From contig NC_087064.1 of NCBI RefSeq assembly GCF_963678635.1, positions 30,657,740-30,721,739 of the forward strand: a DNA stretch of 64,000 nucleotides. Reading direction: 5' to 3'. Within the stretch, counting starts at the first letter, position 1. Every line of letters starts with the position of its first letter. Under the pieces are notes generated by a model, which made no database searches, had not been told where the DNA came from, and saw only the letters and a program-made list of their open reading frames with translations. This document shows positions 42,853 to 54,429 of this stretch, in pieces. The DNA is from Symsagittifera roscoffensis (lineage: Eukaryota > Xenacoelomorpha > Acoela > Convolutidae). The translations under genes were made by a program, and so were the position numbers.

Positions 42853-45206
42853 TCAGCTTCACTACTGACAAACTACACGAACTCGCCCAGAAGAAACCTA
42901 CACAACGGAACCTACTTCGCGCAGCTTCCTCAATCTTTGACCCAATTGGAATAGCAGCACCTATTACGATTCGACTACGAATAATCCAGCAAGCAATTTG
43001 GAGAAAAGAAATGAAGTGGGACGACCAAATTACACGAGAAATGATACCTGAACTGTTTGAATTTCTCGACGAGAGAAAAGATCTACAGACAGTGGAAATA
43101 CCCCGACACTATTTTGGATACAGCTCCGACAACATGGCTCTTCATGTTTTTTCAGATGCCTCCTACAGCCTCCTAGCAGCAGTCGCTTATTTTGTATACA
43201 GCAACAGTGCCACTCGGCAAATCTGCAACGCCTTTTTTCTAGGAAAAGCTCGAGTGGCTCCACTAAAACAACACACAATAACTAAATTGGAACTACAAGC
43301 CGCAATTTTTGGTGCTCGCCTCGCAAAGTTCATTCGCAGAGAACAAAGGATTTACATCAACTCTACGCATATGTGGACAGACAGCACAACGGCGCTTCAT
43401 TGGATACAGGGATCTGATAAACGACAACAAATTTTTGTGGCTCACAGAATTGCAGAAATTTTAGAAAGCACCCAAGCGAGTCAATGAAATCATTGCCTAG
43501 GACCCCTAAACCCAGCAGACGACGGAACCCGTGGAATACCCCTCTCAGAATTCAGTAACAATTCAAGATAGTTCACCGGACCGAAATTCATATGTGAACC
43601 AGAATGCAACTGGTCAAAGCTACAGTTAATCGACGCCAATACGGATACCTTGCAACTCAACGATCAAACTGGACAAATGGATGAAATAGCAACAACTCCA
43701 ATGCTAGCTTTTCAAGCTTCCACCGTAAAGACAGAACAAAGCTTCATCGATTACAGCAGATTCTCCAAATGGACAAGAGTTCTCAGAACAACTGCATACG
43801 TGATGCGTGCCGCCACGATTTTTAAAGATAAAGGACTACAGTCCCGCAACGAAAGCCCGACCACCGAACTGACAAGCAACAACATGATTGCCGCAAAGAA
43901 CTTTATCTTCAAGAAGACGCAACGAGACAGCTTCAAACCAGAGGTCAACGCATTGACACAAAATAAACGAATCAACACAACTAGCAGACTTCGACACCTA
44001 TCACCATTTCTAGACGAAGACGGACTCTTGCGAGCACGTGGACGCCTCGAGAAATCTCAATTGGACTATTGCATAAAACACCCGATTATCCTTGATGGAA
44101 ACCATCCAGCAGTTCACCTCTTTATAGGACAAACCCACAAAGACAACCAGCATTCGCCATGCCAGCACTTGAAAAATATTCTTCAAAACAAGTATTGGAT
44201 TCTCTGTGTTCGCGCATACATTGACAAGATCATAAAAAACTGTTACGACTGCCGACGACAACAGGCAACTGGACTACAGCCGGAACTTGCGCCCCTACCC
44301 GCCTTCAGATTTCCAGAAGATAAACCCTTCCCGTTTCAACGGACAGGATTAGATCTCTTTGGACCGTTTGCTTCGAAAACCGCAGTAACTACAACAAATG
44401 CTACGGCGTTATAATGATTTGCCCAACAACACGAGCCGTACATCTTGAGATGTGCCAGGATCAATCAGCCGACGCCTTCATCAATACGTTACGACGATTC
44501 TTCGCTCGCAGAGGACAACCAGCCAAAATTGTTTCTGATAATGGTACAAATTTCACAGCAGCCGAAAAAAGAACTCAACAGGCACTTCGACGCCGATGTT
44601 ACACGACAATTCTACGCCAACCATCAGATTGAATGGACCTTCAACCCTGCCTATGCTCCTCAAAGACTCGTTCTATGCCATCATAGGAAGCCAGATTCTA
44701 ACAGACGACATATTCAACACCGTTCTTTGCGAAGTTGAACACTTCATGAACGCAAGACCCATCACTACAGTTTCAGCATCCCCCGATGATGTTGAAGCCC
44801 TCCCCCAAATCATTTTTTTCTCGGGAGAGCGCATGCCAGCATGCCACCTCTACAAACCCAACAGCCCTCAACACTCAGTCGACAATGGAAATTCGCCCAA
44901 CAACTCGCAACCCATATTTGGAAACGCTTGATGGAGGAGTTTATCCCAGCACTACTGCCAAGACAACGATGGACAAAGAAGACGCCGCCTATCAAAATAG
45001 GAGAAATTGTCTGGATTCTTCAGGATATGATGCCACGAGGACTCTGGCCAATTGGACGGATCACAGGAAACAAACCAACCGATGATGACCAGATCCGCGT
45101 TTACTTCGTCAAAATAAGAGACAAAATTGCGTCAATACCAGCCATTAGACTAGCACCTGTTAGTCCGGATTATTGTATTCAACCAGCAAACGAAGATTCA
45201 CGATAA
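42846..45206 (+). pseudogene. BEL RNase H, integrase and C-terminal domain, second copy
   Basis: RNase H is open through 43487 with all three acidic motifs. Integrase finger and core resemble the first copy, with SDNGTNF here. Frameshifts occur near 44386 and in the same A run as the first copy, and the Glu-bearing segment is missing in the same way. After 44815 it adds the C-terminal domain of BEL integrases (IGEIVWILQ, LWPIGRI) absent from the first copy. A short noncoding tail leads to a GAGGCCGAG purine tract before the LTR. Confidence 0.85.
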
Positions 45207-45365
45207 TGAGAGCCTCACCCCAAAGCAGCCTTGCGCCGACAACCATAGCCGATAACTTCAACTGACACTTAAACGACCGTTAAGCCAGCGTTTTAAGTTT
45301 TATAAGTAGGAACTACCCCACCCCTTTTTTCCTAATTTATTTTGCAACTGCAAAATGAGGCCGAG

Positions 45366-45607
45366 TGTTATATGCCAATTTGACGTTTGACAACTATCTT
45401 AGATGACTTCAACTTTTCACATGCAATCATGAAAACTCCGGGAAAGAAATTGAAAACCAAAACTCAGCAAATACAAAATTGAAAAAAAAATTCAAAACTG
45501 AATTACCAAACACGTGCAACCAACTAATTCATAATCAAATCAAAGTTCAAAGTAAGAAAGACTCAAGTACATCGTGTAAATTAGAAACGATTACATTTTC
45601 GTTTTCT
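45366..45607 (+). repeat. BEL 3' LTR, truncated
   Basis: Matches the first 240 bp of the 5' LTR with about ten or more differences, then stops at TTTTCTA. The missing right side shows that the element is old or was truncated after insertion. Confidence 0.8.
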
Positions 45608-46099
45608 ATAAATACCAAGAAAATGAATAAATTATTCATTAATTGAATAATTTAATCATTTTTTTTTTATTGAATTTTTAGAATGAATCTCGGTTAAATT
45701 ACTCAAGTTATGCATAAAATATTAGTTTCTTTGATAATATTGACTATTATAATACTTAAGTTACCGATCAGCTTCTAAAAGTTAATATTTTTCTGTTTTC
45801 CTGCCTTTGGACTCATTCTGCTCTTAGACCAGTCTGCTTACTAACTGGCCATCCGAAAAAGGGCTGCTTGGTTTTACAACTAAAAATAAATGAAAAACTT
45901 TTTGTTTGGTTTCAAATGGTGCAAGCAAAAGTATTCACAGTTATCATCCTGGCAGCTCCATTTACTCATCCATTCATAGACTCTATAAGAAGATGACCAC
46001 ATATTAATTTTTAATTAACGCTTTGTTTTGATACAGTTGAGAACGGTAAATACGCTAGCTGATTCCTTCCCTTAAAAAGCGAAAGGTGCGAATCTCAAA
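45608..46099. other. AT-rich spacer with hairpin and inverted repeat
   Basis: AAATTATTCA/TGAATAATTT forms a perfect 10-bp stem with a 5-nt loop (45629-45653). The right arm of the repeat flanking BEL is at 45777-45840 on the minus strand. No gene is seen. Confidence 0.5.
45777..45840 (-). repeat. inverted repeat flanking BEL element, right arm
   Basis: Reverse-oriented match to 36151-36214, 170 bp beyond the truncated 3' LTR. Confidence 0.55.
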
Positions 46100-47106
46100 A
46101 TGTGCCGAAAAACCACCATTATTTTTCCTGTTACAATTTGTTTTGTTGCTTTATTTTGAGTAGTTGAACAAACAAATTTCAATTTTAAAAATTTTTCTTG
46201 CGAATCAATCAAATATCGGCAGCACGAAAGTTTGAAAAAGCTTCCAAGAAGTTTTAACTTTCTTCGAACCAAGATACGGATCATCAATGTTTGCACAACT
46301 TCTTTGCACGATCGTCAATTCTGATGAATGCTTTTACGCATTCGAACCTTTGTATTCTTTATTCGTCTCTCCGTTTACAGACAGACATTAAAAAAAATTG
46401 AAATTTTTGGAAAAAACATGCTGTTAGTTTAGCAACAATTTTTTTTTCAAAATGGCGGAAAACTTCCAGAAGCGTACCGTTGACATCTTTGAATCAAATT
46501 ATTCCGATGATGTTGTCCAACTGTTTCAAAAGGACTCATTAAGGGCAGTTCTCAATTATGTCGACGTGCACAGTTCAAAGTTGTGAAAGTTGTCAGGTTG
46601 AATAATATGGAAAACTACATGGAGATTTTGGAGGATCTCTTGGAGCCTCGACCAAACGTGAAACGTGTATGCTATTGGTCTCTATAGAGAACTCGGGCTG
46701 TCTATAGCGGCAGGTAATATCTTATTTCACGAGCAATTGCTTTTTCACAGTTTGAATAGAAAAACCACATGTTTGCTAAATTTCCTCTCATTTGCGTGGA
46801 ACAAGAATCAACCAAAAGACTACTGTCTGAAAATTTCAGATATTTTTTTTTTGCTTTTTGAAGTTGCCAATAAATTCGTTTGAAGTCAGAAAATGAACTC
46901 CTGGTATATCTCAGCAAAACAAACAATTAAATTTTCGGTAACTAAAACAGACCTGACACAAATCCTGCCTCCCTTCTTTCCATTATAGTGTTTTTCTCAG
47001 ATTATTAAAATAGAAATAAAATTTGGTTTCAGGATAAGGACGTCTAGAATTTCGAGCTTAAGCCTCAAAAAATGCTGTGTTAATGTACAGAGTGTTGCCA
47101 GAACAG
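46100..47106 (+). pseudogene. sulfotransferase paralogue, exons 1-2, decayed
   Basis: Exon 1 (46100-46713) starts MCRKTTIIFPVTICFVALF, a membrane anchor like that of the 3186 gene. It then hits a stop, and continues in other frames with RYGSSMFAQLLC, FEPLYSLFVSPF and KVVKVVRL, the counterparts of the live gene's PAPS loop and later blocks. The 3'-PB motif survives as RTRAVYSG next to a stop codon. The exon ends at a donor CAG|GTAATA. Exon 2 (47033-47106) is again exactly 74 nt, between TTTCAG and CAG|GT, and keeps the CC pair. Several stops and shifts make exon 1 nonfunctional. Confidence 0.85.
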
Positions 47107-47108
47107 GT

Positions 47109-47203
47109 AATAGTAGGGATCTTAACCTATCGTGTTTTAAACTAGTATTAGTTTAAGTTATCTGAATATAACCAATCTACTATTTTATTCTAACTTTTTC
47201 ACA
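47109..47203 (+). repeat. LTR remnant, 5' side
   Basis: Shares about 60 bp with 54055-54113. Sequence further upstream in the 3' LTR has no counterpart, so this LTR is truncated or the true LTR is short. Confidence 0.55.
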
Positions 47204-47214
47204 TGGCGCAGTCA

Positions 47215-48170
47215 AATGAGTCGAACCTACGAGGGCTAGAGTTTTTCTGGAATAACACATCGAGTGAAAATCAACGCGACTGGGAAAAATAGACAGAAAG
47301 TTCCAATTAACAGTTATCGCAAAAGATTTGGTGGACATTGAAGACGTAATCAACCCCCCGGTAAGACCCGAACTAGCATACCCTATCGCCGAACCAACGG
47401 ATCCTTCCGATGATCAATCCCGTCGTGCAGAAAAAGACGAACGTCACCGACTAGCCATCCAAGCTTACAACGAAGAGATGAGAAGCAGAAAGGCAGAAGA
47501 TAACGCAAAATTCAACGGACTTCAAATCGGAGATATCGACAAGAAATTAAAAATCTCAATTATACCTGGCACTTGGAAGAGAAGGACAGAAATGCCTCTC
47601 ACACAAAAATCCTGGGCAAAGAATACTGGACATTAATTTTGCAGAATTCTGGGAATTTCTAAAAACTATATTTACGGTTTCTACAAACCTAACCTACGAG
47701 AGATATAAATTCTTTGGCCGAAGACAGAAAGTTAACGAGTCACTAGAAAAGTTCCACGAAACATTATCTGAGTTGGCAAAAAATTGTAGACTGGGCGAAC
47801 TCGAGTCAAAACTAGTCAGATATATTTTCATTACAAATATGCGAAACGTTGAGATCCAAAAGAAACTATGCATCGAATACTTAAACCCAGAAAACGTGTT
47901 ATCTTATGTACTTGTCCACGAAAACGGTACCAAAACACATCAACAGTACCTAAAATTTCCTGTTTATACCTCTGTACAAAGATCACAATATGTAAAAAAC
48001 GAACCAATCCTAAACAATGTCAAAAGCAACAAATGTCGAAACTGCGGTCAGCAGTTCAAGAAAGTACATCTAACCGCAAGCCCAGCTAGAGATAGAAACT
48101 GCAATACGTGCGGTCGTAAAGGACATTTTGCAAAGCACTGCAGAAGCACAGCAAGATCACAAACGAATGT
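47215..48170 (+). pseudogene. decayed Gypsy gag
   Basis: Broken frames with a Glu/Arg-rich N-terminal part (47328-47636) and a C-terminal part (from 47773) that includes KCRNCGQQF and the zinc knuckle CNTCGRKGHFAKHC (CX2CX4HX4C). At least one frameshift falls between 47600 and 47773, and a stop interrupts the start region at 47290. Confidence 0.75.
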
Positions 48171-48765
48171 AGTCGAAGAAAACCTAACACCTCCCGAAAA
48201 AGAAAATTACCGGGCTAACCCCCAGGAGAATTCCGAATTCGAAGTCAACCTGGATGATTTTTTAGTTTTAGCGGTGGACACGAATAACCAAATAAATGCA
48301 GTTGAAGATAAGATTGAGCGTGGAGCGAGAACCGTATTCAAAAACGAGGGACTAGAACTAAAAAAGACGCTGATGGCATCCCTGGGAAATTTCAATCCCT
48401 ATTCTACCGAAATTCAGATTGACTCAGCAAGTCCCATTTCATTTATGAAGAAAGACCTACTTCATGAATTGAAAATACGAGATAGATTTTTAAATATAGA
48501 AGCAGTGGACGAATTCACGAAGAAAGCATATCAGTGTTTCGGGAATACAATACACATCATTGGAAAAGTTTGAGTGAGGATTCGATCGATGGTTTGCGAC
48601 GCCAAAGATCAAAAACTGTTCATTACCGAAGGAGCGGAAAGAAAATTCCTCGGAAATGATTCACTACCGAACCTGGGAGTAGAAGTATTCCACCACCCAA
48701 TGGGCCAGACTTACGGAAGACCTCGAATAGATCACCCATCGGAACAGATGTCAATCAAATAAAAT
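48171..48765 (+). pseudogene. decayed Gypsy protease
   Basis: Continues the gag frame to 48573. The catalytic motif reads IDSASPISF, so the usual Gly after Asp-Ser is Ala. A stop at 48571-48573 is followed by a further open stretch to 48762. Confidence 0.6.
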
Positions 48766-48959
48766 TTGCATCTGAGAGAAAACCGGACTAGGACCAAGAC
48801 ACATCATTACAAAGTGAGTTTAAAGCATACATATCAAGCCAATTTCCTGACCGTATAAAAAGAACCGGTTGATCAAAGAATTTTATCGTTAGCACCTATT
48901 TTAGCGAACCTATAAAACCGATACATGTAAAAGGGAAACGCATACCGATCCATCTTCTC

Positions 48960-49936
48960 CCAAAGGTGAAATTATGCATCGACCGACTACTAAGAGATGG
49001 TCACATTGAAAAATTGTCTAGATGTTCGGAAAATTGTTTTATCTCTCCTATTGTAATCACAGCTAAAAGGGACGGATCAATTAAATTAGCGTTAAATTCA
49101 AAATTGCTTAACAACCAGATATTTCGTAATAGACATAAAATGCCTAACCTATTTGAACTAATCAATAACGTCGCAGCAACAATTAGCGGACACATCGAAA
49201 AAGAAATTTGGTTCTCATCAATTGACCTCAAATACGCATATAGTCAAATACCGTTATCCAAAAAAGCAAGCAACCAATATCGTGGGGGGAGATGTCACAG
49301 GCTCCTATCGTTTTAAAAGTGCATTTTAGGGGTTAGGCGATATGCCCAATGAATTTCAACGCATAATGAACCGTATGACGGAAAAGTTACCAAATACACA
49401 TTGCTATCTTGACTATATCTTAATTGCTACCGTGGCTAACGTTCAAATTAGTTATTAATGTTTTAAAAACATTACACGATGAAGGATTGGCCATAAAATG
49501 GGAAAAGTGTACGTTTTTGACTCACAGTATAGAATGGCTAGGATTTAAAATCGACGCGAAAGGGACGACGCCATCAGTACACAAATCAGACGCAATCAAA
49601 AATCTAAAAGAACCGGGGTTTATCAAAGAGATAAGATCACTAATGGGATCGATTAACCAATTCAACAAATTCATCCCAAATTTAGCCTCCTTATCAGCAC
49701 CGTTTAGAGAACTATTGCAAAAGAATAAACCATTTAATTGGTCCACGGTGCACGCCGAGGCGTTTGAAAAAATCAAGAAAGAAATCTGCAACACAGTAAC
49801 CAATCACCATTTTGATGTAAATCTGAATACAAGAGTGAAATGCGATGCATCACATTTACGACTGGGCGCGTCCGTTGAACAAGACCATCGGGCGACCTGG
49901 AAGACCGCAACCTGGAAGACGCTAGTAGATTACTAA
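48960..49936 (+). pseudogene. decayed Gypsy RT and RNase H start
   Basis: RT begins near MKLCIDRLLRDG with ITAKRDGSIKLALN and SSIDLKYAYSQIPL. The frame is lost after 49316. A YLDYI-type remnant of the catalytic box lies near 49410, where the expected second Asp is Tyr. The frame at 49424-49936 carries WLGFKI, FNKFIPNLA and the RNase H start KCDASHLRLGA. Confidence 0.8.
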
Positions 49937-51060
49937 ACATAACCGAACTAAAATATAGCACAAATGATCTCGAATTGATGGGCCTAGTCTGGGCGTTAGA
50001 TCATTTTTAAAACTACCTATTGGGCAAACAGTTCTCCATTCTAACGGACCATAAAGATTTAATTGAAGCGCTAAAAGATGATAAATACACAAAAACGGCT
50101 CAATCTCGCCTCACCCGTTGGGCGGACAAATTGCTACCCTTCGACTTTACCGTCGAACACTTGCCGGGTAAGGATACGGGATTTGTCGAATAACTATCTA
50201 GACACTCATCGGGTGAACCCGTACCAGTTTCACTCGACGACGAGAAATTGTTATCGCCACGGAAAACCAAACTAGTACTCTCCTAGGTTTCGATCACTTG
50301 ATGCCTAGATATTCTTGGCCGCAAATAAGAAACTAATTTTCTCAACAAGTCTTAGCGCATGACGTCACGTATTGCAATACGATTGACAAGTCGATGGACA
50401 AAATGAACAGTCAAGAAATAGAACGTGAGAAACGATTTGCGAATGCCGCTTAAGCTTTCCAAGCTATTGTTAAACATTCTAAAATTTCAGTGCGCCAAAA
50501 TTTACATTCACGTACAGAAGACTGCGATCCATCCTGCAAAATTATCAATTTTTCCACCAACCAAAAAACTTTGAAAGATATGGCCGACCAACTCGAACTA
50601 TCAGAACAATTTGAACATCACAACATAGAAAATACTCATACTCTAACACCAAGTACTAGTAACCCATCGGGTAATCCCTCGGAAAGAACACCTAGTAAAG
50701 AAAAACGCTCAAAGTTAGCTAAATTAAAAATATTTCCATTCTCGTGGCCCGAAATATTCGATTCAAAATGTATGTCATTATTATCTAAACAAGACCTTAT
50801 ATTTAAAAAAATTATTAAAGCTATAGAAGAAGACCGAAAACAAGATATTACACAATTGGAGAATTATTGTAAAGCATGTATTAATAATTTACATGTCAGC
50901 GGAGGATGCCTTTATTTTGAAGACCGATTAGTTATCCCGGCATGTTTGAGATCGACACGGCTTCATAGATTACATGAAGCCCACCCACGCCAGTTTGCGA
51001 TAAAAAAACCTGGCAACTCAATACATCTGGTGGCCGAAATATTATCGTGAGATTCAAGTC
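49937..51060 (+). pseudogene. decayed Gypsy RNase H end and integrase finger
   Basis: TDHKDLIEAL and EHLPGKDTGFVE mark the RNase H end, with stops. LHEAHPRQ and the CIEC pair of the integrase zinc finger lie near 50965-51085 in different frames. Confidence 0.65.
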
Positions 51061-51102
51061 CATGGGGAAAATTGCATCGAGTGCGTTAAAGCAGGTAAAA
51101 AT

Positions 51103-51801
51103 TTGCAATCTCTCGCAAATAATATTAATCTCCGAAAACTCCTAACGTTGGGAGAACCAAATCAAGAAATGGAATTAAACTTTGAAGGTCCGCTACCGCT
51201 AACATGGGGAACAAAAAAATACATATTGGTATGCGTTGACCGATTTTCAAAACTCGCAGTGGCACAAATAACATCCAGCACATCGGCTAAATCAATCAGA
51301 AATTTTCTTAGTAAAAATATAGCTTTACACGGGATACCTAGAACTATTAGAACGGATCAAGGGTCAGGCTTTATCTCTAAAGAAGTTAGAGAATTTTGTC
51401 AAGAGCATAACATCAACGTCATATTCAGCCCAGTGGGCGACCATAGAGCTGCGGGTTTGGTTGAGCGATTAATTAGAACCGTTAAATAAAGACTCTTGGT
51501 CATGGCACAAGAATACCCAAAACTTTTGCTAGAATCCGCACTATTGAAGAAAATAAAATGTCTAAGAGCAGTAACGCAACAACCGTTAAACTGCTCCCCT
51601 TATGAAGCACATTTGGGTAGACCCCCAAACACAATCTGGCACAATTTAGTCAAATCAACATCCTCAAACAACCTAGATTGGAACAAAACCTCGTTATGCA
51701 TAGATAAAGGCCGAAAACTCATGTGTCGGGATAGAAGACATGACTGGGACACTCCCGATGATATCGAAGATGAAGTCCTGGACGAAAACTTCGTCAGATG
51801 A
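51103..51801 (+). pseudogene. decayed Gypsy integrase core
   Basis: Reads GKNLQSL (upstream), then MELNFEGPL, CVDRFSKL, RTDQGSGF and GLVERLIRT. The first acidic residue is Asn in NFEGPL, whereas the second Asp and the Glu are in place. A stop at 51487-51489 separates the core from a C-terminal part with NCSPYEAHLGRPPN. Confidence 0.8.
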
Positions 51802-53426
51802 TATCTCTGCAGTGAAATACGTCCCCACCAGCGCTGGCTCTCCTGTAAAGGTTCTCTCCCGCGCTGAGAAAAGAGATGCTCTAGGTGTCAAAAATCCCGT
51901 GTTGAACAACCCACCGGGTAAGATCACTATCTATAGAAAAGTACAGAATAGATTGAAGAATGAACCACCCTAGAGAGAACTTAAGGAGGAAAAAGTAAGG
52001 GAGTTAGATCATACACTTACACTAAAAAATGGGAAAATCATACGTAATTCTGATTTAACCATTAAAAGACAATCTGTCCCGAAGAAGGTTAGCCCTAGAA
52101 AGAAAAACCAACTGGTGAAATTCTACGCAACCAAAGAACCGAGGAAGATTATAAAACCTCAAAGAAACGTCGGATTCAGGAGCTCAAAGGCGACTCAGAA
52201 AAAAAAGAAGCCTCCAAGTCAAATTTGAGGAACTACACATTGCGAGGCGAAAGGCTGCTATGAACAGCTCAAGAGAGACGCTCCTGAGAGAGGAGGAAGA
52301 ATAAAGAAACGCTTGAGGTTCCCTATTGGCCTCGAAAGTGCCCAAGAGACAAGCCCGCCGGGCAAAGCCGTCTGCTCAAGAAATAGTACAACGGAAAGTA
52401 GATTGACGAATCCTCCCGTAGAAATACAATCCGACGACGATGCCAGCGACCTAATTCTACTAAAAGATTTAAAGATACAAACCAAACCGATCCTAAAAAC
52501 GACCAGAACATTCATTACAAGAAAAAATGGACATTAAAGAAGAAACCCCGAAACAAATCGAATCCAATGTAGAAAAGGTGAAGATTCCGTTGATTGATCT
52601 AGACTCAGGAGACAACAATACAGTTCCACATTCAACCCCACCGCTTATCTACCTTGACAGTCATGAAGAAGTAGATACAGGTAACCAGGAGATACTCAAC
52701 TACCACAAAAACCCCGAAGTGAAATAAATTCAAAGGAACGCAGAACCCGACACAACGGTGGAGATAGACAGCCAAGCAAAGGAGCCGACTCCTATCAAGA
52801 TCCTAACTAAACTGACGGGTACGGCTAAAAGGAAGGCCTCGTCGCCGATGAAATCACCACCGCCCAAAAAACTGCCCGATACGCATTCTCGCCACAACAC
52901 TAGACCTATGCGATCTAGACAACCCCCGACGAAGCTGGGAGGGAGAGTTTTCACTAGCTTAGTAGAAAACACAGACGATAGGCCAGGCAAACACGCACTA
53001 TCTCAAGTCCACACTCCCCCATATCACTCATCAATCGAAGCGATTACAACCGAACTGGAAAGCCATCAAATTGACGTGGTGGAGCTGACTTCCTCGTCAA
53101 CCTCCTCTCCATGGCATCCAACGGTAGTCAATTTATCTGAAGGAGGATCCGAACAGTCGAGCTATACGGAGCCTTCCCTATCACTTTCCCCAATTGGTTC
53201 GTCCAGGAAGGTTCAATTCAGACCTGAGGTCCGCATGTCAGAATTTCACCCATCGGGCTTACACTCCGAATCAATAGAAGCAACGACGACACCAATTGTA
53301 TTTGATCCAGACTGGCTTAAGACCCCTTTCATCATTTCCGCGATAGAATTATTAGGCCGACCTATGACGCTCGACGAACTTGTCAGGTGGACAGTCAACC
53401 GAGACGCGAACCGGAATGCTGGTTAG
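51802..53426 (+). pseudogene. integrase C-terminal tail and extra ORF, unknown
   Basis: A series of broken frames. The last, 52758-53426, is open for 222 codons, Pro/Ser/Thr-rich with a basic segment (KRKASSPMKSPPPKKLP) near its start. It ends in a more folded-looking part (DPDWLKTPFIISAIELLG). I recognise no domain. It may be the tail of the polyprotein or a separate third ORF. No membrane segment is seen, which argues against env. Confidence 0.45.
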
Positions 53427-54054
53427 ATCTCATTTTGGAGACTAGCGAGGCCAAACAACAAAACTCAAACTCTTATCCGTTAAACTCTTTTACTACCTTT
53501 GACGCTAAATTTAGTAACCATGTAAAGTCGTTTCGTTGACGAAAATAGGCCTTCGTTCGGACTGGTGTACGCCCGAACCATATGCTGTTGATTTATTTTA
53601 GCGTACTAATTTTTAGCCGCTTTATTTACTACCATTGAGTTATGCAGTTTATAACAGCCTAAAATGCAGAAATAACATTTTACCCATCAGGTGCTAACGT
53701 GGGGTTTTTTGCGCCATTTGTCCCGCCATTTCATCTCCGAGCTCAAACATTTTGCGCTGCTGAAAAGTATATGTTTAGCTAATTTTTCGCGGGGAATGTT
53801 AAATGTGATATCTTATCGATGACAATTTAATCTTTGAGTTATACTTAGCTATGACCAAGTTAATTTAAATACCTTGCCAAAAGCGCAAGTGGTTTTGGTA
53901 GATCTGGACACCGATCATTAATCTTTTTTGATACGTAACCAATTCTGTTAACTGAAACTAATTCTCAATTCAACTTTTTTACTCTGACTATTCGCTTAGC
54001 ATAACATTACCCTTTAGTCTTTTAATCTAGTCTTAGATAAAAGCCTACTATCTT
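53427..54054 (+). other. 3' noncoding part and LTR of decayed element
   Basis: No gene seen. Part of it should be the 3' LTR, but its left edge cannot be set, since the 5' LTR preserves only the last portion. Confidence 0.5.
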
Positions 54055-54115
54055 AATAGTAGGGATCTTAACCTATCGTGCTCTAAACTAGTCTTAGTTT
54101 AAGCTATCTGAATAA

Positions 54116-54429
54116 AACAGAATTTTTTTTTCTGTTTTTATGCAAAATGCGCTATGGAATTCCGTTTGCCCAAATACGAACAACTTGGTTTGGACCCTTT
54201 CTTAATTACCGAAGAGCTGTCGTCATTTTTATTCAACAAAACTCTAACAATGAAAACGAAGAATTGGGTTATAGGCAACATAATGAAGTGCGAGTGAGAG
54301 CTATCTGATTATAGCAAACAAAAAAACGCAACTGGGCATGTCAATAATTGGATCCTTTTGAAAAAATTCGCGGAATCAAAACTATGTAAATCTGCGCTTT
54401 CGTACCTCAATTACTCATTTTCTGTTTAG
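54116..54429 (+). pseudogene. sulfotransferase paralogue, exon 3, decayed
   Basis: Reads KYEQLGLDPFLITEELSSF, the counterpart of the live gene's KYEQLALRP block, then NWVIGN and a stop. After a frameshift it continues with KNATGHVNNW and SKLCKSALSYLNY, matching the live C-terminus, to a stop at 54427-54429. The acceptor region is altered, apparently by the end of the retrotransposon just upstream. Confidence 0.82.

Larger units (their letters stand above)
36268..45607 (+). mobile_element. BEL/Pao retrotransposon, rearranged mosaic
   Basis: A 5' LTR and a truncated 3' LTR start with the same TGTTATATGCC. Between them lie forward gag start, inverted RT-protease-gag, inverted RT fragment, forward RNase H-integrase, inverted gag and RT fragment, then forward RNase H-integrase with C-terminal domain. 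The two forward pol parts are near-identical to each other. The order cannot be expressed as one polyprotein. Autointegration, repeated template switching, or nested insertions of relatives could produce it; misassembly is also possible. Confidence 0.85.
47107..54113 (+). mobile_element. decayed Ty3/Gypsy element in paralogue intron 2
   Basis: A full-length-like element of about 7 kb with many stops and frameshifts. LTR-like sequence is shared by both ends (about 47109-47168 and 54055-54113: AATAGTAGGGATCTTAACC and following). A tRNA-Ser-type primer site TGGCGCAGTC (47204-47213) comes next, as in the 17.6/297 group. Gag, protease, RT, RNase H and integrase then follow in Gypsy order, with a C-terminal ORF. 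It belongs to a different family from the 9005 element. The upstream end abuts the exon 2 donor, and the downstream end lies a few bases before exon 3 sequence. Confidence 0.85.
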
